Origin: Globicephala melas
Taxonomy: Eukaryota; Chordata; Mammalia; Artiodactyla; Delphinidae
NCBI RefSeq assembly: GCF_963455315.2
Contig: NW_027207213.1
Span: forward strand, 1,612,001-1,676,000
DNA: 64,000 nt
Direction: 5' to 3'
The notes below the pieces were generated by a model. The model was not told the origin of the DNA and did no database searches. It worked only from the letters and a program-made list of their open reading frames with translations. The position numbers were made by a program, and so were the translations under genes. Shown piece by piece: positions 23,700 to 37,919 of the stretch; within the stretch, counting starts at the first letter, position 1, and each line of letters opens with the position of its first letter.

Positions 23700-25279
23700 A
23701 TAAGTGGAAGTGCCCTAGGCTCTGTTGCTTTGTTTTTTAGATGTTTCAGGAAACACCATACACTTCTCCTGAGTGGCTGTTGGCAATTTACATCCCGCCC
23801 ATCAGCATAACAAGGCTCCCAGTTCTCCATGGCCTGTCCTGCCTTTCTGGATTTTACACTTTTTTCAGATGGCCCTTTTGACCGGGGGCAAGTGAGACTT
23901 CATTGTAGTGCAGATTTCCTTTGCAAGCTTGCTTGGTTGGCCAAAAAGGGCGTATGCGTTTTTTCCTGAATATATTCAGGAAAAAACGCATACGCCCTTT
24001 TTGGCCAAGTGCATCATTGTGGACGTTCTGCCTCTTTTCCTATGCTTCAAATACATTTCCAGTCTACCTCCTGAAATCGGTTTCCTGCAATTCTGCCCCG
24101 CTTTCAAGTCCTCTTGGCAGCCTTACTTCAGTATATTTTTGGACGATAGCTGTCATTTATAACTCTGCAGGTTTGTGAATTACAGTGCCCCTGAGCTCCT
24201 TTCTTCAACTCGCTTTCTTGTGAACTGGCCGCAACACCGCAGGATTGCTTCAGGCCCTAATCTCGTTCCGGCACGGCACGCTGAGCCTTTGGTTAATTCC
24301 TCTTCCTGGTGGGAAATGAGAGTTAAATTTGCCCGTCCAGACACCTCCAGCTAGTCTCTCATTGGTTCTCCCTATTCCTGTTCATCTTCCGCAGAAATTG
24401 CAAACTGGGCCAAACAGGAGGTTAAAGGCACTGACTCTCCAAGTCGGGAGAGTGTTAGTAAAGCATCTGGAATGTTGCACCCGAGTACCAGGGGACGAGA
24501 ACGGAGACGTATTTGAACACGTCTCCCGATCACACGGTTGATCATACTCTGGGTTCCACAGGCATGTTTTAGCTGAAGGAAGAATCCCTTAAACCTGGAG
24601 AGTTGAGACCCGTGGAATGGGTACCATGCAATATGACTTCAAAGGGTCTTCATTTGCTCACCGAACCTCTCCAATCCTATCACTGCTGTGTTTATGCCCC
24701 TGTACACACGCTTGATTCCCTTTCGGAGACATAGCAATCCATAGGTTTTAAGATACTTACTAGTCAGGTACATTCTTAGGCGTTTAATATGGGGTGTTGA
24801 GTCCATTTCGTTGAGCAAGGAGTAGCTCTTGTCTATTCCATATTTGGCTTAAGGAACTTACTCTGTGCTCATTTCAATCTCTGGTTTTATGCAGCACCCC
24901 AACTCACCTTTCCCCTTAAGCAAGCATAAGTTGGTTTTCTAAATTTGAGACCCTGTTCTGTTTTGTAATCCAGTTCCTGTGTAGCCAAGTTTACATTCCG
25001 TGTATTAGTGATATCTTATGATGTTTCTTTTTCTGTGTGACTTATTTCAGGTAGAATCATCATACCTGAATCCACTCATTATGCTGCTACGGGCCTGATG
25101 ACATAGATGTCAGTGCTGAGTGATATTGCATTGTACGTAAGTACCACAACTTCTTCATCCATTTTTCACTTTCTGCGATATTGAACTTGTACCGTAAACG
25201 AGGTTCTTGTAAACAGAGCCGTCCCAAACTTTGGCGTGGCTGTGTCTTTTTGATTTTCATTTCCCTAAGCTAAAGGACC
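23700..25279 (+). repeat. Satellite monomer M16 (C/E chimera)
   Basis: The 5' part is class C (CT at offset 70-71, GGGGGCAAG, TTCAAATACATTTCC). From TCTCGTTCC onward it is class E-like (AAGCATCTGG, CCGAGTACC, GGCATG, CTGCTGTG with T at 24689, TTGGCGTGG). Confidence 0.97.
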
Positions 25280-26859
25280 ATAAGTGGAAGTGCCCTAGGC
25301 TCTGTTGCTTTGTTTTTTAGATGTTTCAGGAAACACCATACACTTCTCCCGAGTGGCTGTTGGCAATTTACATCCCGCCCATCAGCATAACAAGGCTCCC
25401 AGTTCTCCATGGCCTGTCCTGCCTTTCTGGATTTTACACTTTTTTCAGATGGCCCTTTTGACCGGGGGGAAGTGAGACTTCATTGTAGTGCAGATTTCCT
25501 TTGCAAGCTTGCTTGGTTGGCCAAAAAGGGCGTATGCGTTTTTTCCTGAATATATTCAGGAAAAAACGCATACGCCCTTTTTGGCCAAGTGCATCATTGT
25601 GGACGTTCTGCCTCTTTTCCTATGCTTCAAATACAATTCCAGTCTACCTCCTGAAATCGGTTTCCTGCAATTCTGCCCCGCTTTCAAGTCCTCTTGGCAG
25701 CCTTACTTCAGTATATTTTTGGACGATAGCTGTCATTTATAACTCTGCAGGTTTGTGAATTACAGTGACCCTGAGCTCCTTTCTTCAACTCGCTTTCTTG
25801 TGAACTGGCCGCAACACCGCAGGATTGCCTCAGGCCCTAATCTGGTTCCGGCACGGCACGCTGAGCCTTTGGTTAATTCCTCTTCCTGGTGGGAAATGAG
25901 AGTTAAATTTGCCCGTCCAGACACCTCCAGCTAGTCTCTCATTGGTTCTCCCTATTCCTGTTCATCTTCCGCAGAAATTGCAAACTGGGCCAAACAGGAG
26001 GTTAAAGGCACTGACTCTCCAAGTCGGGAGAGTGTTAGTAAAGCATCTGGAATGTTGCACCCGAGTACCAGGGGACGAGAACGGAGACGTATTTGAACAC
26101 GTCTCCCGATCACACGGTTGATCATACTCTGGGTTCCACAGGCATGTTTTAGCTGAAGGAAGAATCCCTTAAACCTGGAGAGTTGAGACCCGTGGAATGG
26201 GTACCATGCAATATGACTTCAAAGGGTCTTCATTTGCTCACCGAACCTCTCCAATCCTATCACTGCTGTGTTTATGCCCCTGTACACACGCTTGATTCCC
26301 TTTCGGAGACATAGCAATCCATAGGTTTTAAGATACTTACTAGTCAGGTACATTCTTAGGCGTTTAATATGGGGTGTTGAGTCCATTTCGTTGAGCAAGG
26401 AGTAGCTCTTGTCTATTCCATATTTGGCTTAAGGAACTTACTCTGTGCTCATTTCAATCTCTGGTTTTATGCAGCACCCCAACTCACCTTTCCCCTTAAG
26501 CAAGCATAAGTTGGTTTTCTAAATTTGAGACCCTGTTCTGTTTTGTAATCCAGTTCCTGTGTAGCCAAGTTTACATTCCGTGTATTAGTGATATCTTATG
26601 ATGTTTCTTTTTCTGTGTGACTTATTTCAGGTAAAATCATCATACCTGAATCCACTCATTATGCTGCTACGGGCCTGATGACATAGATGTCAGTGCTGAG
26701 TGATATTGCATTGTACGTAAGTACCACAACTTCTTCATCCATTTTTCACTTTCTGCGATATTGAACTTGTACCGTAAACGAGGTTCTTGTAAACAGAGCC
26801 GTCCCAAACTTTGGCGTGGCTGTGTCTTTTTGATTTTCATTTCCCTAAGCTAAAGGACC
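25280..26859 (+). repeat. Satellite monomer M17 (class E)
   Basis: Class E with CAGTGACCC, AAGCATCTGG, CTGCTGTG and TTGGCGTGG. Private changes are ATTGCCTCAGG near 25826 and CAGGTAAAATC just after the acceptor-like site near 26631. Similar to M22. Confidence 0.98.
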
Positions 26860-28439
26860 ATAAGTGGAAGTGCCCTAGGCTCTGTTGCTTTGTTTTTTAG
26901 ATGTTTCAGGAAACACCATACACTTCTCCCGAGTGGCTGTTGGCAATTTACATCCCACCCATCAGCATAACAAGGCTCCCAGTTCTCCATGGCCTGTCCT
27001 GCCTTTCTGGATTTTACACTTTTTTCAGATGGCCCTTTTGACCGGGGGGAAGTGAGACTTCATTGTAGTGCAGATTTCCTTTGCAAGCTTGCTTGGTTGG
27101 CCAAAAAGGGCGTATGCGTTTTTTCCTGAATATATTCAGCAAAAAACGCATACGCCCTTTTTGGCCAAGTGCATCATTGTGGACGTTCTGCCTCTTTTCC
27201 TATGCTTCAAATACAATTCCAGTCTACCTCCTGAAATCGGTTTCCTGCAATTCTGCCCCGCTTTCAAGTCCTCTTGGCAGCCTTACTTCAGTATAGTTTT
27301 GGACGATAGCTGTCATTTATAACTCTGCAGGTTTGTGAATTACAGTGCCCCTGAGCTCCTTTCTTCAACTCGCTTTCTTGTGAACTGGCCGCAACACCGC
27401 AGGATTGCTTCAGGCCCTAATCTGGTTCCGGCACGGCACGCTGAGCCTTTGGTTAATTCCTCTTCCTGGTGGGAAATGAGAGTTAAATTTGCCCGTCCAG
27501 ACACCTCCAGCTAGTCTCTCATTGGTTCTCCCTATTCCTGTTCATCTTCCGCAGAAATTGCAAACTGGGCCAAACAGGAGGTTAAAGGCACTGACTCTCC
27601 AAGTCGGGAGAGTGTTAGTAAAGCGTCTGGAATGTTGCACCCGAGTACCAGGGGACGAGAACGGAGACGTATTTGAACACGTCTCCCGATCACACGGTTG
27701 ATCATACTCTGGGTTCCACAGGCATGTTTTAGCTGAAGGAAGAATCCCTTAAACCTGGAGAGTTGAGACCCGTGGAATGGGTACCATGCAATATGACTTC
27801 AAAGGGTCTTCATTTGCTCACCGAACCTCTCCAATCCTATCACTGCTGCGTTTATGCCCCTGTACACACGCTTGATTCCCTTTCGGAGACATAGCAATCC
27901 ATAGGTTTTAAGATACTTACTAGTCAGGTACATTCTTAGGCGTTTAATATGGGGTGTTGAGTCCATTTCGTTGAGCAAGGAGTAGCTCTTGTCTATTCCA
28001 TATTTGGCTTAAGGAACTTACTCTGTGCTCATTTCAATCTCTGGTTTTATGCAGCACCCCAACTCACCTTTCCCCTTAAGCAAGCATAAGTTGGTTTTCT
28101 AAATTTGAGACCCTGTTCTGTTTTGTAATACAGTTCTTGTGTAGCCAAGTTTACATTCCGTGTATTAGTGATATCTTATGATGTTTCTTTTACTGTGTGA
28201 CTTATTTCAGGTAGAATCATCATACCTGAATCCACTCATTATGCTGCTACGGGCCTGATGACATAGATGTCAGTGCTGAGTGATATTGCATTGTACGTAA
28301 GTACCACAAATTCTTCATCCATTTTTCACTTTCTGCGATATTGAACTTGTACCGTAAACGAGGTTCTTGTAAACAGAGCCGTCCCAAACTTTGGCGTGGC
28401 TGTGTCTTTTTGATTTTCATTTCCCTAAGCTAAAGGACC
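26860..28439 (+). repeat. Satellite monomer M18 (class E with B-like 3' end)
   Basis: It has CATCCCACCC (A at 26957), TTCAAATACAATTCC and GTATAG, then a 3' end like M6 and M15 (AATACAGTTCTTG, TTTTACTG, TTGGCGTGG). It shares CACAAATTC with M27 and M40. Its palindrome (27097-27168) has one mismatch, C at 27140. Confidence 0.97.
27097..27168. mobile_element. Palindrome copy with one mismatch (M18)
   Basis: A G-to-C change at 27140 near the centre makes CAGCAAAAAAC in place of CAGGAAAAAAC; the other 35 base pairs of the stem remain. Confidence 0.6.
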
Positions 28440-30019
28440 ATAAGTGGAAGTGCTCTAGGCTCTGTTGCTTTGTTTTTTAGATGTTTCAGGAAACACCATA
28501 CACTTCTCCTGAGTGGCTGTTGGCAATTTACATCCCGCCCATCAGCATAACAAGGCTCCCAGTTCTCCATGGCCTGTCCTGCCTTTCTGGATTTTACACT
28601 TTTTTCAGATGGCCCTTTTGACCGGGGGCAAGTGAGACTTCATTGTAGTGCAGATTTCCTTTGCAAGCTTGCTTGGTTGGCCAAAAAGGGCGTATGCGTT
28701 TTTTCCTGAATATATTCAGGAAAAAACGCATACGCCCTTTTTGGCCAAGTGCATCATTGTGGACGTTCTGCCTCTTTTCCTATGCTTCAAATACATTTCC
28801 AGTCTACCTCCTGAAATCGGTTTCCTGCAATTCTGCCCCGCTTTCAAGTCCTCTTGGCAGCCTTACTTCAGTATATTTTTGGACGATAGCTGTCATTTAT
28901 AACTCTGCAGGTTTGTGAATTACAGTGCCCCTGAGCTCCTTTCTTCAACTCGCTTTCTTGTGAACTGGCCGCAACACCGCAGGATTGCTTCAGGCCCTAA
29001 TCTTGTTCCGGCACGGCACGCTGAGCCTTTGGTTAATTCCTCTTCCTGGTGGGAAATGAGAGTTAAATTTGCCCGTCCAGACACCTCCAGCTAGTCTCTC
29101 ATTGGTTCTCCCTATTCCTGTTCATCTTCCGCAGAAATTGCAAACTGGGCCAAACAGGAGGTTAAAGGCACTGACTCTCCAAGTCGGGAGAGTGTTAGTA
29201 AAGCGTCTGGAATGTTGCACCTGAGTACCAGGGGACGAGAACGGAGATGTATTTGAACACGTCTCCCAATCACACGGTTGATCATACTCTGGGTTCCACA
29301 GGCATGTTTTAGCTGAAGGAAGAATCCCTTAAACCTGGAGAGTTGAGACCCGTGGAATGGGTACCATGCAATATGACTTCAAAGGGTCTTCATTTGCTCA
29401 CCGAACCTCTCCAATCCTATCACTGCTGCGTTTATGCCCCTGTACACACGCTTGATTCCCTTTCGGAGACATAGCAATCCATAGGTTTTAAGATACTTGC
29501 TAGTCAGGTACATTCTTAGGCGTTTAATATGGGGTGTTGAGTCCATTTCGTTGAGCAAGGAGTAGCTCTTGTCTATTCCATATTTGGCTTAAGGAACTTA
29601 CTCTGTGCTCATTTCAATCTCTGGTTTTATGCAGCACCCCAACTCACCTTTCCCCTTAAGCAAGCATAAGTTGGTTTTCTAAATTTGAGACCCTGTTCTG
29701 TTTTGTAATCCAGTTCCTGTGTAGCCAAGTTTACATTCCGTGTATTAGTGATATCTTATGATGTTTCTTTTTCTGTGTGACTTATTTCAGGTAGAATCAT
29801 CATACCTGAATCCACTCATTATGCTGCTACGGGCCTGATGACATAGATGTCAGTGCTGAGTGATATTGCATTGTACGTAAGTACCACAACTTCTTCATCC
29901 ATTTTTCACTTTCTGCGATATTGAACTTGTACCGTAAACGAGGTTCTTGTAAACAGAGCCGTCCCAAACTTTGGGGTGGCTGTGTCTTTTTGATTTTCAT
30001 TTCCCTAAGCTAAAGGACC
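28440..30019 (+). repeat. Satellite monomer M19 (class C)
   Basis: Nearly the same as M7. Private changes are GTGCTCTAGG near 28453, CTCCCAATCAC (A at 29268) and ACTTGCTAG near 29497. Confidence 0.98.
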
Positions 30020-31599
30020 ATAAGTGGAAGTGCCCTAGGCTCTGTTGCTTTGTTTTTTAGATGTTTCAGGAAACACCATACACTTCTCCCGAGTGGCTGT
30101 TGGCAATTTACATCCCGCCCATCAGCATAACAAGGCTCCCAGTTCTCCATGGCCTGTCCTGCCTTTCTGGATTTTACACTTATTTCAGATGGCCCTTTTG
30201 ACCGGGGGGAAGTGAGACTTCATTGTAGTGCAGATTTCCTTTGCAAGCTTGCTTGGTTGGCCAAAAAGGGCGTATGCGTTTTTTCCTGAATATATTCAGG
30301 AAAAAACGCATACGCCCTTTTTGGCCAAGTGCATCATTGTGGACGTTCTTCCTCTTTTCCTATGCTTTAAATGCAATTCCAGTCTACCTCCTGAAATCGG
30401 TTTCCTGCAATTCTGCCCCGCTTTCAAGTCCTCTTGGCAGCCTTACTTCAGTATATTTTTGGACGATAGCTGTCATTTATAACTCTGCAGGTTTGTGAAT
30501 TACAGTGCCCCTGAGCTCCTTTCTTCAACTCGCTTTCTTGTGAGCTGGCCGCAACACCGCAGGATTACTTCAGGCCCTAATCTCGTTCCGGCACGGCACG
30601 CTGAGCCTTTGGTTAATTCCTCTTCCTGGTGGGAAATGAGAGTTAAATTTGCCCGTCCAGACACCTCCAGCTAGTCTCTCATTGGTTCTCCCTATTCCTG
30701 TTCATCTTCCGCAGAAATTGCAAACTGGGCCAAACAGGAGGTTAAAGGCACTGACTCTCCAAGTCGGGAGAGTGTTAGTAAAGCGTCTGGAATGTTGCAC
30801 CCGAGTACCAGGGGACGAGAACGGAGACGTATTTGAACATGTCTCCCGATCACACGGTTGATCATACTCTGGGTTCCACATGCATGTTTTAGCTGAAGGA
30901 AGAATCCCTTAAACCTGGAGAGTTGAGACCCGTGGAATGGGTACCATGCAATATGACTTCAAAGGGTCTTCATTTGCTCACCGAACCTCTCCAATCCTAT
31001 CACTGCTGCGTTTATGCCCCTGTACACACGCTTGATTCCCTTTCGGAGACATAGCAATCCATAGGTTTTAAGATACTTACTAGTCAGGTACATTCTTAGG
31101 CGTTTAATATGGGGTGTTGAGTCCATTTCGTTGAGCAAGGAGTAGCTCTTGTCTATTCCATATTTGGCTTAAGGAACTTACTCTGTGCTCATTTCAATCT
31201 CTGGTTTTATGCAGCACCCCAACTCACCTTTCCCCTTAAGCAAGCATAAGTTGGTTTTCTAAATTTGAGACCCTGTTCTGTTTTGTAATCCAGTTCCTGT
31301 GTAGCCAAGTTTACATTCCGTGTATTAGTGATATCTTATGATGTTTCTTTTTCTGTGTGACTTATTTCAGGTAGAATCATCATACCTGAATCCACTCATT
31401 ATGCTGCTACGGGCCTGATGACATAGATGTCAGTGCTGAGTGATATTGCATTGTACGTAAGTACCACAACTTCTTCATCCATTTTTCACTTTCTGCGATA
31501 TGGAACTTGTACCGTAAACGAGGTTCTTGTAAACAGAGCCGTCCCAAACTTTGGGGTGGCTGTGTCTTTTTGATTTTCATTCCCCTAAGCTAAAGGACC
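30020..31599 (+). repeat. Satellite monomer M20 (class D)
   Basis: It has the M8 marker set (TTATTTCAG, AGGATTACTT, GAACATGTCTC, GATATGGAACTTG, TTCCCCTAAG), with GGACGTTCTT where M8 has GGACATTCTT. Confidence 0.98.
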
Positions 31600-33179
31600 A
31601 TAAGTGGAAGTGCCCTAGGCTCTGTTGCTTTGTTTTTTAGATGTTTCAGGAAACACCATACACTTCTCCCGAGTGGCTGTTGGCAATTTACATCCCGCCC
31701 ATCAGCATAACAAGGCTCCCAGTTCTCCATGGCCTGTCCTGCCTTTCTGGATTTTACACTTTTTTCAGATGGCCCTTTTGACCGGGGGGAAGTGAGACTT
31801 CATTGTAGTGCAGATTTCCTTTGCAAGCTTGCTTGGTTGGCCAAAAAGGGCGTATGCGTTTTTTCCTGAATATATTCAGGAAAAAACGCATACGCCCTTT
31901 TTGGCCAAGTGCATCATTGTGGACGTTCTGCCTCTTTTCCTATGCTTCAAATACAATTCCAGTCTACCTCCTGAAATCGGTTTCCTGCAATTCTGCCCCG
32001 CTTTCAAGTCCTCTTGGCAGCCTTACTTCAGTATATTTTTGGACGATAGCTGTCATTTATAACTCTGCAGGTTTGTGAATTACAGTGACCCTGAGCTCCT
32101 TTCTTCAACTCGCTTTCTTGTGAACTGGCCGCAACACCGCAGGATTGCTTCAGGCCCTAATCTGGTTCCGGCACGGCACGCTGAGCCTTTGGTTAATTCC
32201 TCTTCCTGGTGGGAAATGAGAGTTAAATTTGCCCGTCCAGACACCTCCAGCTAGTCTCTCATTGGTTCTCCCTATTCCTGTTCATCTTCCGCAGAAATTG
32301 CAAACTGGGCCAAACAGGAGGTTAAAGGCACTGACTCTCCAAGTCGGGAGAGTGTTAGTAAAGCATCTGGAATGTTGCACCCGAGTACCAGGGGACGAGA
32401 ACGGAGACGTATTTGAACACGTCTCCCGATCACACGGTTGATCATACTCTGGGTTCCACAGGCATGTTTTAGCTGAAGGAAGAATCCCTTAAACCTGGAG
32501 AGTTGAGACCCGTGGAATGGGTACCATGCAATATGACTTCAAAGGGTCTTCATTTGCTCACCGAACCTCTCCAATCCTATCACTGCTGCGTTTATGCCCC
32601 TGTACACACGCTTGATTCCCTTTCGGAGACATAGCAATCCATAGGTTTTAAGATACTTACTAGTCAGGTACATTCTTAGGCGTTTAATATGGGGTGTTGA
32701 GTCCATTTCGTTGAGCAAGGAGTAGCTCTTGTCTATTCCATATTTGACTTCAGGAACTTACTCTGTGCTCATTTCAATCTCTGGTTTTATGCAGCACCCC
32801 AACTCACCTTTCCCCTTAAGCAAGCATAAGTTGGTTTTCTAAATTTGAGACCCTGTTCTGTTTTGTAATCCAGTTCCTGTGTAGCCAAGTTTACATTCCG
32901 TGTATTAGTGATATCTTATGATGTTTCTTTTTCTGTGTGACTTATTTCAGGTAGAATCATCATACCTGAATCCACTCATTATGCTGCTACGGGCCTGATG
33001 ACATAGATGTCAGTGCTGAGTGATATTGCATTGTACGTAAGTACCACAACTTCTTCATCCATTTTTCACTTTCTGCGATATTGAACTTGTACCGTAAACG
33101 AGGTTCTTGTAAACAGAGCCGTCCCAAACTTTGGGGTGGCTGTGTCTTTTTGATTTTCATTTCCCTAAGCTAAAGGACC
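31600..33179 (+). repeat. Satellite monomer M21 (class E)
   Basis: It has the M9 marker set including CTGCTGCG and TTTGACTTCAGG, with the usual AAATCGG. It ends the M19-M21 block that repeats M7-M9. Confidence 0.98.
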
Positions 33180-34759
33180 ATAAGTGGAAGTGCCCTAGGC
33201 TCTGTTGCTTTGTTTTTTAGATGTTTCAGGAAACACCATACACTTCTCCCGAGTGGCTGTTGGCAATTTACATCCCGCCCATCAGCATAACAAGGCTCCC
33301 AGTTCTCCATGGCCTGTCCTGCCTTTCTGGATTTTACACTTTTTTCAGATGGCCCTTTTGACCGGGGGGAAGTGAGACTTCATTGTAGTGCAGATTTCCT
33401 TTGCAAGCTTGCTTGGTTGGCCAAAAAGGGCGTATGCGTTTTTTCCTGAATATATTCAGGAAAAAACGCATACGCCCTTTTTGGCCAAGTGCATCATTGT
33501 GGACGTTCTGCCTATTTTCCTATGCTTCAAATACAATTCCAGTCTACCTCCTGAAATCGGTTTCCTGCAATTCTGCCCCGCTTTCAAGTCCTCTTGGCAG
33601 CCTTACTTCAGTATATTTTTGGACGATAGCTGTCATTTATAACTCTGCAGGTTTGTGAATTACAGTGACCCTGAGCTCCTTTCTTCAACTCGCTTTCTTG
33701 TGAACTGGCCGCAACACCGCAGGATTGCTTCAGGCCCTAATCTGGTTCCGGCACGGCACGCTGAGCCTTTGGTTAATTCCTCTTCCTGGTGGGAAATGAG
33801 AGTTAAATTTGCCCGTCCAGACACCTCCAGCTAGTCTCTCATTGGTTCTCCCTATTCCTGTTCATCTTCCGCAGAAATTGCAAACTGGGCCAAACAGGAG
33901 GTTAAAGGCACTGACTCTCCAAGTCGGGAGAGTGTTAGTAAAGCATCTGGAATGTTGCACCCGAGTACCAGGGGACGAGAACGGAGACGTATTTGAACAC
34001 GTCTCCCGATCACACGGTTGATCATACTCTGGGTTCCACAGGCATGTTTTAGCTGAAGGAAGAATCCCTTAAACCTGGAGAGTTGAGACCCGTGGAATGG
34101 GTACCATGCAATATGACTTCAAAGGGTCTTCATTTGCTCACCGAACCTCTCCAATCCTATCACTGCTGTGTTTATGCCCCTGTACACACGCTTGATTCCC
34201 TTTCGGAGACATAGCAATCCATAGGTTTTAAGATACTTACTAGTCAGGTACATTCTTAGGCGTTTAATATGGGGTGTTGAGTCCATTTCGTTGAGCAAGG
34301 AGTAGCTCTTGTCTATTCCATATTTGGCTTAAGGAACTTACTCTGTGCTCATTTCAATCTCTGGTTTTATGCAGCACCCCAACTCACCTTTCCCCTTAAG
34401 CAAGCATAAGTTGGTTTTCTAAATTTGAGACCCTGTTCTGTTTTGTAATCCAGTTCCTGTGTAGCCAAGTTTACATTCCGTGTATTAGTGATATCTTATG
34501 ATGTTTCTTTTTCTGTGTGACTTATTTCAGGTAGAATCATCATACCTGAATCCACTCATTATGCTGCTACGGGCCTGATGACATAGATGTCAGTGCTGAG
34601 TGATATTGCATTGTACGTAAGTACCACAACTTCTTCATCCATTTTTCACTTTCTGCGATATTGAACTTGTACCGTAAACGAGGTTCTTGTAAACAGAGCC
34701 GTCCCAAACTTTGGCGTGGCTGTGTCTTTTTGATTTTCATTTCCCTAAGCTAAAGGACC
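33180..34759 (+). repeat. Satellite monomer M22 (class E)
   Basis: Class E with CAGTGACCC, AAGCATCTGG, CTGCTGTG, GGCTTAAGG and TTGGCGTGG, as in M17. Private change: GCCTATTTTCC near 33514. Confidence 0.98.
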
Positions 34760-36339
34760 ATAAGTGGAAGTGCCCTAGGCTCTGTTGCTTTGTTTTTTAG
34801 ATGTTTCAGGAAACACCATACACTTCTCCCGAGTGGCTGTTGGCAATTTACATCCCGCCCATCAGCATAACAAGGCTCCCAGTTCTCCATGGCCTGTCCT
34901 GCCTTTCTGGATTTTACACTTATTTCAGATGGCCCTTTTGACCGGGGGGAAGTGAGACTTCATTGTAGTGCAGATTTCCTTTGCAAGCTTGCTTGGTTGG
35001 CCAAAAAGGGCGTATGCGTTTTTTCCTGAATATATTCAGGAAAAAACGCATACGCCCTTTTTGGCCAAGTGCATCATTGTGGACGTTCTTCCTCTTTTCC
35101 TATGCTTTAAATGCAATTCCAGTCTACCTCCTGAAATCGGTTTCCTGCAATTCTGCCCCGCTTTCAAGTCCTCTTGGCAGCCTTACTTCAGTATATTTTT
35201 GCACGATAGCTGTCATTTATAACTCTGCAGGTTTGTGAATTACAGTGCCCCTGAGCTCCTTTCTTCAACTCGCTTTCTTGTGAGCTGGCCGCAACACCGC
35301 AGGATTGCTTCAGGCCCTAATCTCGTTCCGGCACGGCACGCTGAGCCTTTGGTTAATTCCTCTTCCTGGTGGGAAATGAGAGTTAAATTTGCCCGTCCAG
35401 ACACCTCCAGCTAGTCTCTCATTGGTTCTCCCTATTCCTGTTCATCTTCCGCAGAAATTGCAAACTGGGCCAAACAGGAGGTTAAAGGCACTGACTCTCC
35501 AAGTCGGGAGAGTGTTAGTAAAGCGTCTGGAATGTTGCACCCGAGTACCAGGGGACGAGAACGGAGACGTATTTGAACATGTCTCCCGATCACACGGTTG
35601 ATCATACTCTGGGTTCCACATGCATGTTTTAGCTGAAGGAAGAATCCCTTAAACCTGGAGAGTTGAGACCCGTGGAATGGGTACCATGCAATATGACTTC
35701 AAAGGGTCTTCATTTGCTCACCGAACCTCTCCAATCCTATCACTGCTGCGTTTATGCCCCTGTACACACGCTTGATTCCCTTTCGGAGACATAGCAATCC
35801 ATAGGTTTTAAGATACTTACTAGTCAGGTACATTCTTAGGCGTTTAATATGGGGTGTTGAGTCCATTTCGTTGAGCAAGGAGTAGCTCTTGTCTATTCCA
35901 TATTTGGCTTAAGGAACTTACTCTGTGCTCATTTCAATCTCTGGTTTTATGCAGCACCCCAACTCACCTTTCCCCTTAAGCAAGCATAAGTTGGTTTTCT
36001 AAATTTGAGACCCTGTTCTGTTTTGTAATCCAGTTCCTGTGTAGCCAAGTTTACATTCCGTGTATTAGTGATATCTTATGATGTTTCTTTTTCTGTGTGA
36101 CTTATTTCAGGTAGAATCATCATACCTGAATCCACTCATTATGCTGCTACGGGCCTGATGACATAGATGTCAGTGCTGAGTGATATTGCATTGTACGTAA
36201 GTACCACAACTTCTTCATCCATTTTTCACTTTCTGCGATATGGAACTTGTACCGTAAACGAGGTTCTTGTAAACAGAGCCGTCCCAAACTTTGGGGTGGC
36301 TGTGTCTTTTTGATTTTCATTCCCCTAAGCTAAAGGACC
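34760..36339 (+). repeat. Satellite monomer M23 (class D)
   Basis: It has the class D ends (TTATTTCAG, TATGGAACTTG, TTCCCCTAAG) and GAACATGTCTC, but the usual ATTGCTTCAGG. Private change: TTTTTGCACGATAGC near 35202. Confidence 0.98.
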
Positions 36340-37919
36340 ATAAGTGGAAGTGCCCTAGGCTCTGTTGCTTTGTTTTTTAGATGTTTCAGGAAACACCATA
36401 CACTTCTCCCGAGTGGCTGTTGGCAATTTACATCCCGCCCATCAGCATAACAAGGCTCCCAGTTCTCCATGGCCTGTCCTGCCTTTCTGGATTTTACACT
36501 TTTTTCAGATGGCCCTTTTGACCGGGGGGAAGTGAGACTTCATTGTAGTGCAGATTTCCTTTGCAAGCTTGCTTGGTTGGCCAAAAAGGGCGTATGCGTT
36601 TTTTCCTGAATATATTCAGGAAAAAACGCATACGCCCTTTTTGGCCAAGTGCATCATTGTGGACGTTCTGCCTCTTTTCCTATGCTTCAAATACAATTCC
36701 AGTCTACCTCCTGAAATCGGTTTCCTGCAATTCTGCCCCGCTTTCAAGTCCTCTTGGCAGCCTTACTTCAGTATATTTTTGGACGATAGCTGTCATTTAT
36801 AACTCTGCAGGTTTGTGAATTACAGTGCCCCTGAGCTCCTTTCTTCAACTCGCTTTCTTGTGAACTGGCCGCAACACCGCAGGATTGCTTCAGGCCCTAA
36901 TCTGGTTCCGGCACGGCACGCTGAGCCTTTGGTTAATTCCTCTTCCTGGTGGGAAATGAGAGTTAAATTTGCCCGTCCAGACACCTCCAGCTAGTCTCTC
37001 ATTGGTTCTCCCTATTCCTGTTCATCTTCCGCAGAAATTGCAAACTGGGCCAAACAGGAGGTTAAAGGCACTGACTCTCCAAGTCGGGAGAGTGTTAGTA
37101 AAGCATCTGGAATGTTGCACCCGAGTACCAGGGGACGAGAACGGAGACGTATTTGAACACGTCTCCCGATCACACGGTTGATCATACTCTGGGTTCCACA
37201 GGCATGTTTTAGCTGAAGGAAGAATCCCTTAAACCTGGAGAGTTGAGACCCGTGGAATGGGTACCATGCAATATGACTTCAAAGGGTCTTCATTTGCTCA
37301 CCGAACCTCTCCAATCCTATCACTGCTGTGTTTATGCCCCTGTACACACGCTTGATTCCCTTTCGGAGACATAGCAATCCATAGGTTTTAAGATACTTAC
37401 TAGTCAGGTACATTCTTAGGCGTTTAATATGGGGTGTTGAGTCCATTTCGTTGAGCAAGGAGTAGCTCTTGTCTATTCCATATTTGGCTTCAGGAACTTA
37501 CTCTGTGCTCATTTCAATCTCTGGTTTTATGCAGCACCCCAACTCACCTTTCCCCTTAAGCAAGCATAAGTTGGTTTTCTAAATTTGAGACCCTGTTCTG
37601 TTTTGTAATCCAGTTCCTGTGTAGCCAAGTTTACATTCCGTGTATTAGTGATATCTTATGATGTTTCTTTTTCTGTGTGACTTATTTCAGGTAGAATCAT
37701 CATACCTGAATCCACTCATTATGCTGCTACGGGCCTGATGACATAGATGTCAGTGCTGAGTGATATTGCATTGTACGTAAGTACCACAACTTCTTCATCC
37801 ATTTTTCACTTTCTGCGATATTGAACTTGTACCGTAAACGAGGTTCTTGTAAACAGAGCCGTCCCAAACTTTGGCGTGGCTGTGTCTTTTTGATTTTCAT
37901 TTCCCTAAGCTAAAGGACC
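36340..37919 (+). repeat. Satellite monomer M24 (class E)
   Basis: Class E (TTCAAATACAATTCC, TGAACTGG, AAGCATCTGG, GGCATG, CTGCTGTG, TTGGCGTGG) but with CAGTGCCCC. TTTGGCTTCAGG near 37484 is a recombinant of the two usual states at that site. Confidence 0.98.
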
